Assembly: GCA_000695325.1 (NCBI GenBank)
Contig: AVPN01000725.1
Location: forward strand, 7,407-39,849
Length of the DNA: 32,443 bases
From: Pleurobrachia bachei
Lineage: Eukaryota; Ctenophora; Tentaculata; Cydippida; Pleurobrachiidae
Direction of reading: 5' to 3'
Position 1 is the first letter of the stretch, and every line of letters starts with the position of its first letter. The position numbers and the translations under genes were made by a program. The notes beneath the pieces are model-generated. The model was not told the origin of the DNA and made no database searches. It saw only the letters and a program-made list of their open reading frames with translations. Of the stretch, positions 1-12,814 are shown in pieces.

Positions 1-2289
1 GGGGGGGGCAGGGTTACTCACTCGGCTTCCCCTTTCTTCTCACCGACCACTAACAAGGTGTTTCCGTTCTCACCTAATTCTTAATAGAACTGAAGCTACT
101 CAAATTGCCTTGTGGGAGAGAAGTTCCGCTTCCCCAGTAGCTGCCCCATTTGATAAATATTTGACCAAGCTCATAGTCTTTAACACTTGTTTGTTTTTTG
201 TGTGATAAGGTTGAGAACTGCTGGTGTTTAAGTAAAATTACACATGGTATTGTTTGATTGTTAGTTGATCGTCAGATGATGGAGATGGTCATTGCCGATG
301 ATTGTCGATCAATTTCACCTCATTCTTCACTGATGTTTTTGGCGCTTACCCTATTCTTCACTGATGTCTAGAGAAAAACATAGAGATATTATGAGAGAAA
401 GATATGATAGAGAGAGTATAGGAGATATGCTAGAGAGAGAGAGGAAAAGAAGCTGAGAAAGAGAGAGATGTATATCGAAATATGGAAGCTCAACGTAGTC
501 TCTGTTGGCTAATGCCCCCCTCGCTTGATAATTATACAGGAACACGATGTGTGTTTTGTGACAATTCATACACACAAACACACGCTATTTTGATCGGAGC
601 TATGGCTGTTCGAAGCTATTTAATGATCGTTTGCAATTTGTATCGATTTTGTATTGTCGGATAGTTAAGAGGAAGGAGAAGATCATAGATCGCTAAAGCT
701 GAGAAAAAGACATATGTAGAGAAAAGGAGATAGCTACAGAGGCCAAGGGTCGATTTGTTCCAGACTTTCTAACTATATTTATGTTCAGTTGACAGTTGCT
801 AGTTTCTAGGCTCAGACTTGGTCGTATGAAGTTTGGCTTTTGTTCAATTAATTGGGTGTTGCGATGACATAATATATGTAGAAATGCTTGACGGGGTTTT
901 AATTTTGCTGGCTTCTTTGAAGTTTGACATAAAGTTCAAAAGAATTCCCTCTACCTCTTGTATTTTCCCAACTTCCCACTACATTGTGAGCTCGGTGGGT
1001 TGTGATTTGATTATACTCTGACGGAATTGCAGGAGGTTTTTCATTAATGTTGCAGCTCCCTTATTAAACCACAATATGCTCCTTCATTAAAATATCTGCT
1101 CCTTCACAAAATCTTTCATTAAGTTAAGTACGATGCATCCAAGGGCAATGTCTTGATTGTTGAGTTGTCCCTGGGCAATGGAAATTATTCCTTAACCAGC
1201 TAGGGCCCACTAGACGTGTGCTTTAATCAAAATATTTTCATATTATACATACTTTGTATTATACATGACTGAATTAATTTCATACAAATCTCCAGCCACG
1301 GTCAATATTCACTGTCTTCGTTTGTCCTAGCCTGACCATAATCAAGCCCCTGCTGCATTAGCAACAAAGCACCAATCTAGGCAAATATACAACCAGATCA
1401 GATATCTAAGTAACGAATTTGACTGTACCAACTTTTACATGACCATCATGTAACGTGTAATCAATTAGTCTTTATGCCTCCCAGTTTTTCTCTACAGCAC
1501 CAAGCTGTGTTCAACAAACACTAACTCACGCACACCAACTGCATTGTAGGTGACCTGCTTCTAAGCTGTGGGGGCCACGAGAGCTGGCTTTGAGTCGCTT
1601 GACACTGCTTTCCGCGCTCCGCTTGCTGCTGTAATAGGAGGAGGAGCTTCAATTCATTCTTTATTGTCAATTGTTTCTTTGTTCCGCGGTTTTACTTTAG
1701 AATATTCATTCCTTTTGATGTCTCCTTCCAGCATTCCATGTACTGGCCTTATAATATTCAACTATTGGCCATTTAATCTGCTCAGTGCTCAGGTGTAATT
1801 TGGTTTGGTTGATTGAGTACTGAGACGTATAAATTGTGGCTTTGTGAGACTAGAAGGTGCTCTTTATGGTGCCTCCCTCCGATGTGGCTATAAGGCTCTT
1901 TATGGTGTTACTTTTCGCATCTCCCCCGGCCCCCCAGGATGCTGTATAATGCTTCTAATGAATGGGTTTATTTCACACTCTCACGTTGCTCCCTTATAGG
2001 CTCTTAAAGCAGGCTATAAATACTGATGCTTAATAGAGCGAACCTTTGCAAGCTTGTTCGCATTATATTCAATCAGATTTTCCTGACCGTGTGACCTAGG
2101 TGGTCCTTTTTCTCATACTGAAAAGAGTGAATGGCTGAGAGATTAAGCAAGTGAGAGAGATCTATAAGAGTTAGCTTGAAAATGATTGAAAACGGAGCTG
2201 TTCGAGCTGTGAAGGATTGTTTAGTGCAGATCGGTTAGTTGGATGAAAACCATCGTGCAGAGGCCGTAGATATAATTGTGTAGTAGTCG

Positions 2290-2450
2290 AGAGAGTCAGT
2301 TGATAGAGAGAAAGATAGATGGAGAGAGGCTCTCTCTCTCTACTCTCTCTCTCTTGATAGAGAGAGAAACACTGCAAAAGATAGTAGAGATTCAGCTGAT
2401 AGAGAGACCGAAAAAGAGAGATAGATGCTCTCTCTTGATAGAGAGCTGGT
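2290..2450. repeat. GA/CT-rich mini-array with repeated TGATAGAGAG
   Basis: The motif TTGATAGAGAG or CTGATAGAGAG recurs four times (about 2300, 2354, 2396, 2437), separated by GA- or CT-rich sequence. CT and GA runs face each other (about 2331-2369), so short hairpins are possible. Low-complexity sequence, no coding sign. Confidence 0.6.
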
Positions 2451-2713
2451 TGTCCTTGCTGTGCAGGTCTCGATAAAGTGTGATTGAGTTGATAACAGGC
2501 GCCAGGTCACGAGAATCTCGTTAGGCCCCACCGCACACACAGGTCCTTGATCAAGCTATTATGATAACCAGATCGTCCCTAGAACTGAGTTTCGCTGTGA
2601 TCAGCTGCTCGTTAGGAAATGGAAGAACTTGAGAGACTCCTTCAACAGCTTTTAGGTTTCTTTATCACGTGATCAATTGTTTCTGATTCTCCTTACCTCT
2701 TTCTTTACCTGTC

Positions 2714-2744
2714 TTCTCTCTCTCTCTCTCTCTTTCCCTCTCTC

Positions 2745-2808
<64 letters not shown>
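2714..2808. repeat. (CT)n microsatellite
   Basis: Nearly uninterrupted CT dinucleotides with a few TTCC, CCC and TATC interruptions. It creates spurious Leu/Ser-rich open frames. Confidence 0.9.
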
Positions 2809-2809
<1 letters not shown>

Positions 2810-3925
2810 CTCCGATGTTCTTCAGAAGATTCCAGCTGAGCATGATAGTGCTGTATGACTATGATGATAGTTAACGGTAGAGGCAATTCCTTTTTTCTGA
2901 TTACTTTGCATAAGGATTCTGTACGCCTTCGTTCTCTCTCTCCTTCTCTTTCTTTCTATCCTAGTTTCTAACCAACAATATGTCCTTTCACTTTGATTGT
3001 CCTTCTTCTAACCGCAGCCATGCGTGACATGCCTCAGGAGCTTATATGTACCTGGTTGCGGCAAGACTGAGCTGCAGTACAATATATCAGTATAATATTC
3101 TTTAGAAAGATCGGTAGAAGTTTGGTAGTTGATGAAGATTAACCATGGTGTGATCATCTCACGTTCCCTAGTATTGATGATGAGATACGTGTCTTGGTAT
3201 ATATCTGTTGTGATGATATATGTCTCTGTTTACGTATAAACCTCGTGTATAGTAGCTCATGGGAGATTAATCTATCGGTAGTATCCTTAATCAACTATAT
3301 CTCCCCTCTCGTAAAGATATATCTATAGCATGGTAGGGGATCACGCGTGTGTGTGTGTTTTACCAGTATACCCATCTCTTGGTTGCTTGTAATAAATTTG
3401 TCTCCCCCTCTTTCCAGAAGTAATAGTATTTGGGAAACATGAGAGCGGCGCTTTTTAATAATGTTGTAATTGCGTTTCCGTTTCCCCTATTTTACCCGAC
3501 AATCACACTTTTCTCCCACACCCTTCTTGTTAACAAGTTGAGATGAGAGTCCATAAACCGTGAGGAATAGGAGAAAAACTGAGAGAGATAGTTTTCCTTA
3601 GAATTATGTCACGGCGGGTGGAAGTTTTTCGTGACACCCTGTACGGTCCTTACATCTAGTTGTATCTTGCCGTATCATTAAGTCCTACACAGTTGTCACC
3701 AGCTTCTGGAAACTTATTAACTCCCAGCTCACAGTTCGTTTTGCTTTCTCTTATTATAGCTAACAATATCCATTGTAATCAGCACTTGATATAATTGGGA
3801 TTAACCAACCAACGCTGAAGATAACTGCTCCTTTATCAAGATTTATATCGGCACTACACAACTCCTTCATTAACGCAACTGCCATCTATCCCTCGCATGC
3901 CTGGTGTTGGCAGTGAGGGTATGTA

Positions 3926-6900
3926 ATGAAAGATAAGCGCAGCTGGAGCTGTAAGAGCAGCAGTATTTTAACAGGTAGTGGTGGAACATGTCATGGGTCC
4001 ACCCGACTTCTCTTAGACTCTTACTATTGCCCACCGTCCCTGGACGAGAATCGCCACCATCAAGTCCATGGGACAGGTGAAAACCTCAAGTCGATCCGTG
4101 ATCCTGATATGATTCTCCGGGATGATCATGCCATCCTCCGGGAGTTGGTTGTTGAGGATGCCCTTGGGCTGCACGAGAGTGTACCTCTAAAACCCGTGTT
4201 TAGATCGCCCAATAGCGGCCTCCCAGGAGGAGGAGGCGGGAGTTTCAATAATCGACCACCATATACAATGAAAGCTCCTCCCGGTGGTATGCGGCTAATA
4301 GACGCTAAGCAGCTGTTTGAACAGCAGAAATCGGTGGATGTTCGGAAAAGTGACAAAGACGTGGAGTGCTTGTGTTGTACGATCAATGGCACATGTGTGG
4401 GTGTGGTGGGGGTGTTTTTACTGTTTGCACTGGCCGCTGCACTCCTTTCAGTCCCCGGGCCTGGCAGAATGCCCGAAACGGTCTCAATTTTCATCCAAGA
4501 CGAAGCTGATTTTAGGTCAGAATTCAGCTCCGATCCTTATAACGACACTTTTATTGTCCTCAAACATATCCGAACGTATATGAGGCATTCTTTTGTAAGA
4601 AGAACTAACATCCCCCGGGCCTTTCTCTCCATAACATTTCGCCTCGGTTATTTCGACGAGTTTTATACGGGTTATGCTGGGACAGTACCACTTCTTTTTG
4701 ATCAGCTCCCCCATGAGAGTTTCTTCAGACGCAGTAGACAATTTTTTAAGCACATTTATAATCACGGGGGCACGTATTCCCTTCAAGTTAAACCTGAGAC
4801 AACCACCATAGACATTTCAATAGCCCACGGGGAGTTACGTAGGGTTTTGGTTCTTTTTAACCACTTTTTTGGGTACGGTAAGGTGTCCGCTCCGGAGGAT
4901 CTTCAGGGATTCCTGCGAGAGGAGATTCAGACAGCAGTTAATTTCGAGCGGACTATGATAATGCTGCCGGCAAATGATGAATTCTTTCCTAAGTTAGTTC
5001 AGTCTTTTGTTTGTTCGTTTGTAACTTATCCATATAGGATTAAATCAAAAGCAAATTTGGATCAATAAAATATCGCGTATAGTCGGACGCCGATTTACCA
5101 AACCCGGTAAATTGGGGCCGTTAAAATTACACTACAAATCATGCTAAAAGTTGTGAAAGAATTTTCCCGAGATCAAATTTATCAACTTTGGTTTTCATAT
5201 ATTTCACTATTAACACATCCTATACCAGCTGTAGCCTTTTTAATCACTTTATTCTAACCCCCATCTTCCACCCAGATTTTCGACTGGCAGCATCTCAACA
5301 CTCAACCGAACAGATATCCAGGAGCGGCTATGGGAGTTTTTCGATAAATATTACTCCGCTAACTTGGTAAGGGGGTGGTTTATTGTTTTGTTCAAACTGG
5401 TGAAACAGGGTCGAACAAGGCAAGGCGGTTATAGAGTTATGAGTACAAATGAAATTAACTTTTTGGGTGAGCAGTGAGCACTGAGCAGTGATCTGGTTTT
5501 AATCCAACTATCCTTATTTCACAGATAACAGTAGCGATAGTGGGAAATGAAACATTGGATACCCTACAAGGTTGGGCTGAGGAGATCTTCACCGCAATCC
5601 CCAACAAAGACAAACCTAAACCAGGTAATGTGTGTGCTAAACATATTAGGAGTAGGTAGATTTTTTTAATAAAAGAAGGTAGGAGTGCAGTGACTTAGTG
5701 ACAGCAGCAGATATACGATGTCACTGCATTGTTCGTCGTACGAGCAAGGAGTACGTGCCGGTGCAAGGGGTAGGAAATGGTGTTATACCCATGTAAAGGA
5801 GGAATAAACGTGTTTGTAATTTGTTCTGTACGGTATGTTAGGTGTCAAATGTTTTATCCGTGATCTAGGTTTTCTGGAATAAATGTTTTACGTGTTGTAA
5901 CCTGTTAATTAGATGTAAAATTAAATTGAGATGCATGAACCGTACATTTATCGTGATTATTGATTTGCGTGGTACTTGTAACTATCAAAGTATGGAAAAC
6001 TGAGATGCAGCTATGGCTGTATTTTAACAGCTTCGATGTTTTAAAACGTCATAATATCGTCAGTGAAATACTTCCACAAAACGATCTTGTTGTTTCCAAA
6101 TTCAGTCTAGAGTTGAAAAGGAAAAGGACCGAAACATTTTTGTGTAAATATGACATATGTCCCTCATGGAGACACACGACCGTTGAGTATATTTGTTGAG
6201 TATATAGTATTGGTTAGTGACGGTGATAATTCCCCCATTATAGAGTTCAACGTGTTACCCTTCCCTGCCGGAGATGTTTGTTCGTTTGTAACTTATCCAT
6301 ATAGGATTAAATCAAAAGCAAATTTGGATCAATAAAATATCGCGTATAGTCGGACGCCGATTTACCAAACCCGGTAAATTGGGGCCGTTAAAATTACACT
6401 ACAAATCATGCTAAAAGTTGTGAAAGAATTTTCCCGAGATCAAATTTATCAACTTTGGTTTTCATATATTTCACTATTAACACATCCTATACCAGCTGTA
6501 GCCTTTTTAATCACTTTATTCTAACCCCCATCTTCCACCCAGATTTTCGACTGGCAGCATCTCAACACTCAACCGAACAGATATCCAGGAGCGGCTATGG
6601 GAGTTTTTCGATAAATATTACTCCGCTAACTTGGTAAGGGGGTGGTTTATTGTTTTGTTCAAACTGGTGAAACAGGGTCGAACAAGGCAAGGCGGTTATA
6701 GAGTTATGAGTACAAATGAAATTAACTTTTTGGGTGAGCAGTGAGCACTGAGCAGTGATCTGGTTTTAATCCAACTATCCTTATTTCACAGATAACAGTA
6801 GCGATAGTGGGAAATGAAACATTGGATACCCTACAAGGTTGGGCTGAGGAGATCTTCACCGCAATCCCCAACAAAGACAAACCTAAACCAGGTAATGTGT

Positions 6901-9900
6901 GTGCTAAACATATTAGGAGTAGGTAGATTTTTTTAATAAAAGAAGGTAGGAGTGCAGTGACTTAGTGACAGCAGCAGATATACGATGTCACTGCATTGTT
7001 CGTCGTACGAGCAAGGAGTACGTGCCGGTGCAAGGGGTAGGAAATGGTGTTATACCCATGTAAAGGAGGAATAAACGTGTTTGTAATTTGTTCTGTACGG
7101 TATGTTAGGTGTCAAATGTTTTATCCGTGATCTAGGTTTTCTGGAATAAATGTTTTACGTGTTGTAACCTGTTAATTAGATGTAAAATTAAATTGAGATG
7201 CATGAACCGTACATTTATCGTGATTATTGATTTGCGTGGTACTTGTAACTATCAAAGTATGGAAAACTGAGATGCAGCTATGGCTGTATTTTAACAGCTT
7301 CGATGTTTTAAAACGTCATAATATCGTCAGTGAAATACTTCCACAAAACGATCTTGTTGTTTCCAAATTCAGTCTAGATTTGAAAATGAAAAGGACCGAA
7401 ACATTTTTGTGTAAATATGACATATGTCCCTCATGGAGACACACGACCGTTGAGTATATTTGTTGAGTATATAGTATTGGTTAGTGACGGTGATAATTCC
7501 CCCATTATAGAGTTCAACGTGTTACCCTTCCCTGCCGGAGATAAGAGATATATCAACAGACGAGTGTACTATCATCCCAAGACGGACACTGACACCCTGA
7601 AACTTCTCTTTCCCATCAACATTGCCAATGTAAGCACTGGGTGTTCAGCTATAAGCCACTGTTCTCTATCACACGATCATAACACTTTATGATGTCTCTT
7701 TTTTTACCTTGGTAACGAAGTTACCTATCCCTTACCAGAGAGCGGGAGGGGTTATTTCGTAACCAATCTTTTGTCTTGGTAGCTAGGGGGTCTACTGTCT
7801 CTATTCACCTCTTATTCTCTCGATTCACACGTGGTATATGCCACGGGGAAATCAATTTCAAATTTGTCCATCCCCTGAAATGAATTTAAACCCATATTAT
7901 CCCTTCAGTACCCGAACATGAATTACGTCACGTATTTCCTGGGTCACGAGGGTAAGGGATCCCTGTACCAATATCTCTCAACTCGGGGCTACATAACACT
8001 GCTGATGGCGTCAATTAATGTGGAAGCAAAGAATTTCATACTTATTGATATCAATTTCGGGCTCACCGACGAAGGTATTTGAAGAACTATAACTCTTTTG
8101 GATTTTAAATCATATAAACTATAATTCTTTTGGAGTTCAGGATTTTAAATCATATGAAATTCACATAAAATTGTTTGTTTGTCTTGGGCATATAGTGTTC
8201 CCCTATCACCCCTTTCTCTTGATTCCATCGCACACTGCACCGTATAATAAGACCCCTTTTTGTACTCAAGAGGGGGCACACCGCACTCAAGTAAACAAAA
8301 AATGATCACCACCTCCACTAGGATTGCGGGATCCCAATGTCATAGTGGACGCATTGTTCAAGTACATCAAGCGAATCAAGGACGAGGGTGTGAATGAAAA
8401 CAGATGGCAGGAAAACAAAGATATTGATAATATCATGTTCAAATTCAAAGAAAAGGAGAGTGCAGCGGATTATGCTAGTCTGATATCATCTCGTATGGCA
8501 CGAGTTGACGATCCCCGGGATTACCTTAATCCTCCCTCTAGGAGACACTTTAATAGGTAATTATAGAGAAGCAGTAAACAACCAGTCGGAACTGGTTGTT
8601 TAGGTCATGTGGCTGGTTAGCAGCCAATCAGGGACCAGTATTTCCTGATTCCTGTTAGAGAAACAACGATTTTACAGTACTAATTGCAGTACTAATTGCA
8701 GTAATAATTGCATTACTAGTTAGTAATTGCAGTGCTAATATTCAACTTTAACAGGACGTTAGAGGAGGAGATAATGGGATTCATTACCCCTACAAACATG
8801 AACATGTACATCAGCTCCCTCAAGTTTAGTTTGGAGAGCCCCAACCAATACGGACCCACTCTCGATAAGGTAATTGATTGGTAATTGGAAGCCGGTATAT
8901 CTAGGTACAGCGTCAGATCCCGATTTACCAGACGCTTCCCCTAGTAAATCAGACCCAACTGTATTGATTACAACCCTTTCTCACCCCCAATCACCATCTC
9001 TCCCCACGTCCCTTTGGCCCCTACTCATCACCCTCCACTCCAGGTAGAAGAGTGGTACAGCACCCCGTACGCCAATGTCCCCATCAAAGAAGCAGATATC
9101 AAGAATTGGCTAGAGATCGGAACTGAGGATGAACTACACCTACCCGATGCTAATGATTTCATCCCAGATGATTTCCGGCTCCTGGCCTATGAGGGAAATG
9201 ATCTTCCGGTGGAGGTTAACAACACGTTAGGTAATTAGAGAGTTCTTAGTTACCATGATTCACAATGGTTGCTATGACAACCAAACAGTAGGTCGTTAGG
9301 GTCTGTCTGGCGCGGCGATCCCATCTGAGCTCAAAATCAAATGGGGGTATGGCGCCGCCATGCCATACAGGTTAGGACTTACCACTGGGTAGGACGTCAT
9401 ATATTATGCTAATTGATGATTAATTACCCCCTAACTTATTATTCCAGATATGACGATATGGTGGTTCCAGGATAAAGAGTTCAGCCAGCCCAAAATGTAT
9501 CTAAACTGTCAAATTATTCCCAAACAGAATACCCCGACTCTAAAGGATGAACTCCTCTCTGAGATGCTATCAAGTAAGAATTGGGTTGAGTCGCTTAGAA
9601 CTGTCTTCCGGGCGGGATATTCTATTATTATCCAGTGAATATCACTAGTTAGCACCATGATACCCCTGCTCACATGTATTATATGAGAGGGCGGGTGTAC
9701 TGCTGCAAAATGGGTTTTTGGAAATCCACTCCCCTCCTATCTACCTAATATCTACCTATCCTCCATATAGAAATGTTTACTCAAGAAACAGCAGCCCTGC
9801 TCTACCCGGCTATTACTGTGGAGTATGAAGTTTTCTTTAACTTTAAGACGGTTTGGCATATTGCCATCGGAGGATTCTCTCACTCAGAAAAGGTATAGTT

Positions 9901-12814
9901 AGAATAATCGGATAATCCTGGCTCCTGATGATCAATCGGGAGTTTCCTTCCCAGTGGGGTTTACTTACTTTTCGCCACTCGCCGACATAATATGTAGAGA
10001 TCATTGAGGTGGGATAGTATTAGCTTGACCCCCACTTGATCCAATGTAATTGTAAAGTAAGGGTTAAAACAACTCCATGTGTCTCGACTCAGGTGAAGAA
10101 CGTGATAAAGACCTCTATGGGGTCTCTATTTGACATGAATTTTTCAATGGAGGAATCCTTCTTCAATGCTACAATACGTGAACCCCTGAGAAAGAGATAT
10201 CTCAATGTCCAGAATAGCTCCCCCGCTGACCTTTCTATGAGGGCAACAAGGTAAAGTGCAGCTAGGTTGCCATGGTAACATAATGTGGACATAGTGTGCA
10301 GCTAGATAATCAAGCTCATCTAAATTAAAAACACCTATCAGCGGCTCAGTATAATATGTAATAGTGCCCACTAACTCACGCTTTCTCTCCCTCCCAGGAT
10401 TTTGCAGGACAAATACTTCTTCGAGTTCAGTGATGCCCTCGATATGATAGATGGCTTGACACAAGAAGGAGTGAAGGAGCTGAGGGATAATTTCTTAGAG
10501 GTAAATCTCAGTGAAATACCATTCCCTGTATTAGTTTAGGATAGCATCTTTGAAAATTTTGAGTGGCCTAACACTGTTTAGTTTCCGTATGAACAATTGA
10601 ACGAACATTTAGTTTAATAGATTTTGGAGAGCCAACTAAAAATTATTAAGTAGGTTGAATACATGTTCATGCGTGTTGTAAGTTTTGAGCCTAAAAGGGG
10701 AGAATCTTTTGATTAAACATCGAATTTATTCAGGAAATATCTGTTGATTGTTCGGCCATTGGAAATGTCAACAAGGATCAAACTGTGGAGTACGCAGAGA
10801 TTGTGAAAACTAAACTTGTCACCGGTATGTGTTTTTAAAGACCTCGCCACGGTTACACATGGTTACTAGTTCCCGTTCTCCCCCAGTTACCATGGTTACC
10901 ACTATCAGTAATTGCCATGGTTCCCACTAACAGATCCCACTAGTGGGCATGGTTACCCCTAACAGATCCATGACTAGTTACCATGGTTACCCTCGCATTC
11001 CACAAGTTACCATGGTTACCTTAACAGCTCCATTTCACAGGTGGAAGTGCTTCCGTGGTAAAGGAAGACAGATTAGAGGATTTCGTATTCCCCGCCTTGA
11101 AATTACCAGCTGAGAAGACCCTTGTGATAAGGCAGAAGGTCCTAAACAAGGATGAACCTAACTCGGCAGTTGTAACCACGTTCCAGGTAACCATAGTAAC
11201 CACCTAATTAGGTAACCATAGTAACCACCTAATTAGGTAACCATAGTAACCACCTTATTAGGTAACCATAGTAACCACCTAATTAGGTAACCATAGTAAC
11301 CACCTAATTAGGTAACCATAGTAACCACCTTATTAGGTAACCATAGTAACCATATATTTTAGAAACCAAAAAACATACTTTGGTAACCAGTAATAACAAA
11401 TTTCCCACAAATTACCCACTTAATATCCACCAGATTGGACCTATGAAAGGTAATGGGGAGCTGTTTAAGGGACGAAAACCCTACACCCGATACGTGCTGA
11501 CCCGACTTCTTGGTCTTATGATGCGAGAACCGTGCTTCAACTATCTTAGAACTCAGGTTGGTGTTAGCTTAGCTAAACCGATTAGGTGACTCGTAGCTAA
11601 TAGCTAGGAGACTCCGAGCTAAGAGCTTCACCTAGTCGGTTTATAGAATGTATTCAATCATAGTTGGTAAATCCCCAATTATCATTACCCCAACTGTTCA
11701 AAACTCAACCCCCCCTCTTTTTCAGCAACAATTGGGTTACGTAGCGAGTTGCTTTGACGAGGAGTACAAAGATATTGTCACCTTCAATATTCTGGTACAG
11801 GGTTCCAGACCTGGTTTTGGAGCTGAGGTCATCGCTGAAGAGTGAGTGTGACAATTTTAGAATCTATCTTTTAAGTTAAAATTTAATGTCCTCTCACATC
11901 AACTTCAATTCAACACTTTCATAACTATTATTATAATTATTCTATTATGATTTAATTATTCCATAATTCCATTTCATTTAACCGAATCATCCTAGGCACG
12001 ATAACTTATTGGAGCTCCAGTTCACGAGTTTCCATGAGCTCAATTCAACGAGTGAGGGCAAGGCAAACTGGGAGGGTCTAAAAGTTGCCATGCAACAGCA
12101 GATAGAACAAAAACAAATCAGCCTCAAAGGTACTTTTATTAACTAATTATGTAATTAATTATTTATTCTAATTAGTCCAATGAACTAGTAGTTGCTTGTG
12201 AATTCCGCCTATCAGCACAACTTTCCCTATTTCTCGATACCAAGCTTGGCCGAGAGATACTGACACACAGCATCATATTCCTACAGATTTTAGTTTGGAG
12301 CTCAACTCCGAGATCTTCAATTCCCCTCGTGATTTTGCTCGCAAGAAGAAGATGGTAGATGCGCTTGCTGATGTAACTGCAGATGACTTCCTTATCTTCT
12401 ACCGCACCTACCTAATGGGAGATCAAATGAGGAAAATATCTTCACAGGTATGTGGGCCGATAACTTTGCGGTGAGATACGTCACGGAAAACTTTGTGCGA
12501 TGATCGTTCCCTTGGCGACATAGCCACCTAGTGCGATCACACCAGGTGTCTATGTCACCAAATCGTTCCCCACCAGCACTCACTGTTACAGCCATGCCAT
12601 ATTGCCATTGGCACGGTCCACGGTTCAATTCTTCTTCTTACAATGATATCTCTCTCTCCCTAGTTAAAGTAACTAACTCTTTCTACCACAGATCTACGGA
12701 AAAGACGACACAGTGCCGACTGGTGACCTGCCTGAAGGATCAATACTCGTATCACCAGATATCTCGGGGTACAGAGACGACTATATTACCACACCGTTCG
12801 ATGAAAACGAATAG
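3926..12814 (+). CDS. Membrane-anchored M16 (insulysin-family) pseudopeptidase, 19 exons
   Basis: Exons: 3926-4992, 5276-5366, 5525-5624, 7511-7629, 7909-8074, 8322-8556, 8755-8869, 9044-9230, 9448-9573, 9771-9892, 10093-10250, 10398-10500, 10734-10824, 11041-11186, 11434-11556, 11726-11841, 11996-12129, 12287-12447, 12692-12814. All phases agree and give 1160 codons plus TAG. The ATG is the first after an in-frame TGA at 3914. Family marks: FSTGSISTL, GHEGKGSLYQYL, the REPCFNYLRT/QQLGY block and KRIKDEGVNENRW match insulin-degrading enzyme in order. The N-terminus adds a cytosolic tail of about 155 residues and one hydrophobic segment (about 157-176), suggesting a type II membrane protein. 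At the expected HxxEH site (about 256-260) the sequence reads LLFDQ, so both zinc histidines and the catalytic glutamate appear lost, while a Glu at about 341 (NFER) may match the third ligand. I infer an inactive, binding or scaffold protein. Exons 2-3 also exist as a second copy. Human IDE is shorter (about 1019 residues) and has no transmembrane segment. Confidence 0.88.
5008..7540. repeat. 1267-bp direct tandem duplication inside the M16 gene
   Basis: Copy 1 is about 5008-6273 and copy 2 about 6275-7540, offset exactly 1267 bp. The only differences I found are two bases in intron 3 (near 6111/7378 and 6118/7385). The unit begins in intron 1 and ends inside exon 4, so it duplicates exon 2 (5276-5366 and 6543-6633), exon 3 (5525-5624 and 6792-6891) and the first 30 bases of exon 4 (from 6244). 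The first exon-4 piece runs straight into intron-1 sequence and lacks a donor, so 7511-7629 is the usable exon 4. The phases (exon 3 ends in phase 1, exon 2 begins after two codon bases) forbid joining both copies in frame; either copy alone works. Confidence 0.95.
8577..8650. repeat. Dispersed ~74-bp repeat, copy A (M16 intron 6)
   Basis: Closely similar to 26229-26301 in a WDR26 intron. The shared core is TTTAGGTCAYGTGRCTGG followed by CAGCCAATCAGGGACCAG and TATTTCCTGATT. Likely a short non-autonomous element or its remnant. Contains a CCAAT box and a degenerate E-box (CATGTG). Confidence 0.75.
8675..8741. repeat. AT-rich short tandem repeat (AGTACTAATTGC units)
   Basis: Units of about 12-13 bp related to GTACTAATTGCA are repeated about five times with drift in M16 intron 6, just before the exon-7 acceptor at 8754. 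Confidence 0.7.
9267..9282. promoter_or_regulatory. X-box-like palindrome GGTTGCTATGACAACC
   Basis: Near-perfect palindrome matching the RFX X-box consensus (GTNRCC then RGYAAC with 0-3 spacer) at half-site level, in M16 intron 8. Similar sites lie at 10265-10279 and 14808-14821. Function is inferred from motif shape only. Confidence 0.35.
10265..10279. promoter_or_regulatory. X-box-like palindrome GGTTGCCATGGTAAC
   Basis: GTTGCC-AT-GGTAAC fits the RFX X-box consensus exactly. It lies in M16 intron 11, 15 bp past the donor at 10251. Confidence 0.4.
10850..11030. repeat. Degenerate GTTACCATGGTTACC repeat cluster
   Basis: M16 intron 13 is built largely from drifting copies of GTTACCATGGTTACC, clearest near 10886-10900, 10978-10990 and 11006-11020, with degenerate copies between. 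The motif is close to the reverse complement of the GGTAACCATAGTAACC unit in the next intron, so both probably grew from one palindromic seed. Confidence 0.7.
11187..11352 (+). repeat. 25-bp minisatellite starting at a splice donor
   Basis: The unit GTAACCATAGTAACC plus CACCTAATTAG (25 bp, one TTATTAG variant type) is repeated six times plus a partial seventh, starting at 11187, 11212, 11237, 11262, 11287, 11312 and 11337. The first unit begins exactly at the 5' splice site of exon 14 (CAG|GTAACC), and every later unit recreates TAG|GTAACC. Confidence 0.95.

Larger units (their letters stand above)
1..3925. other. Gene-poor 5' flank, no recognised gene
   Basis: Both strands were read and no exon with recognisable protein similarity was found. 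Open frames are short (60-80 codons) and mostly translate simple repeats. The stretch holds GA/CT-rich tracts near 365-475, 2290-2450 and 2714-2808, and a short GT run near 3345-3358. It presumably includes the promoter and 5' UTR of the M16 gene that starts at 3926, but no core-promoter element could be assigned with confidence. Confidence 0.6.

Noticed and set aside
5188-5370. 60-codon frame over exon 2 (and its twin 6455-6637)
   Set aside because: Wrong frame. The insulysin-like frame of 5276-5366 reads FSTGSISTL and joins exon 1 in phase.
8577-8741. Tandem and dispersed repeats considered as a CRISPR-like array
   Set aside because: No regular repeat-spacer structure; the sequence is intronic in an animal gene.
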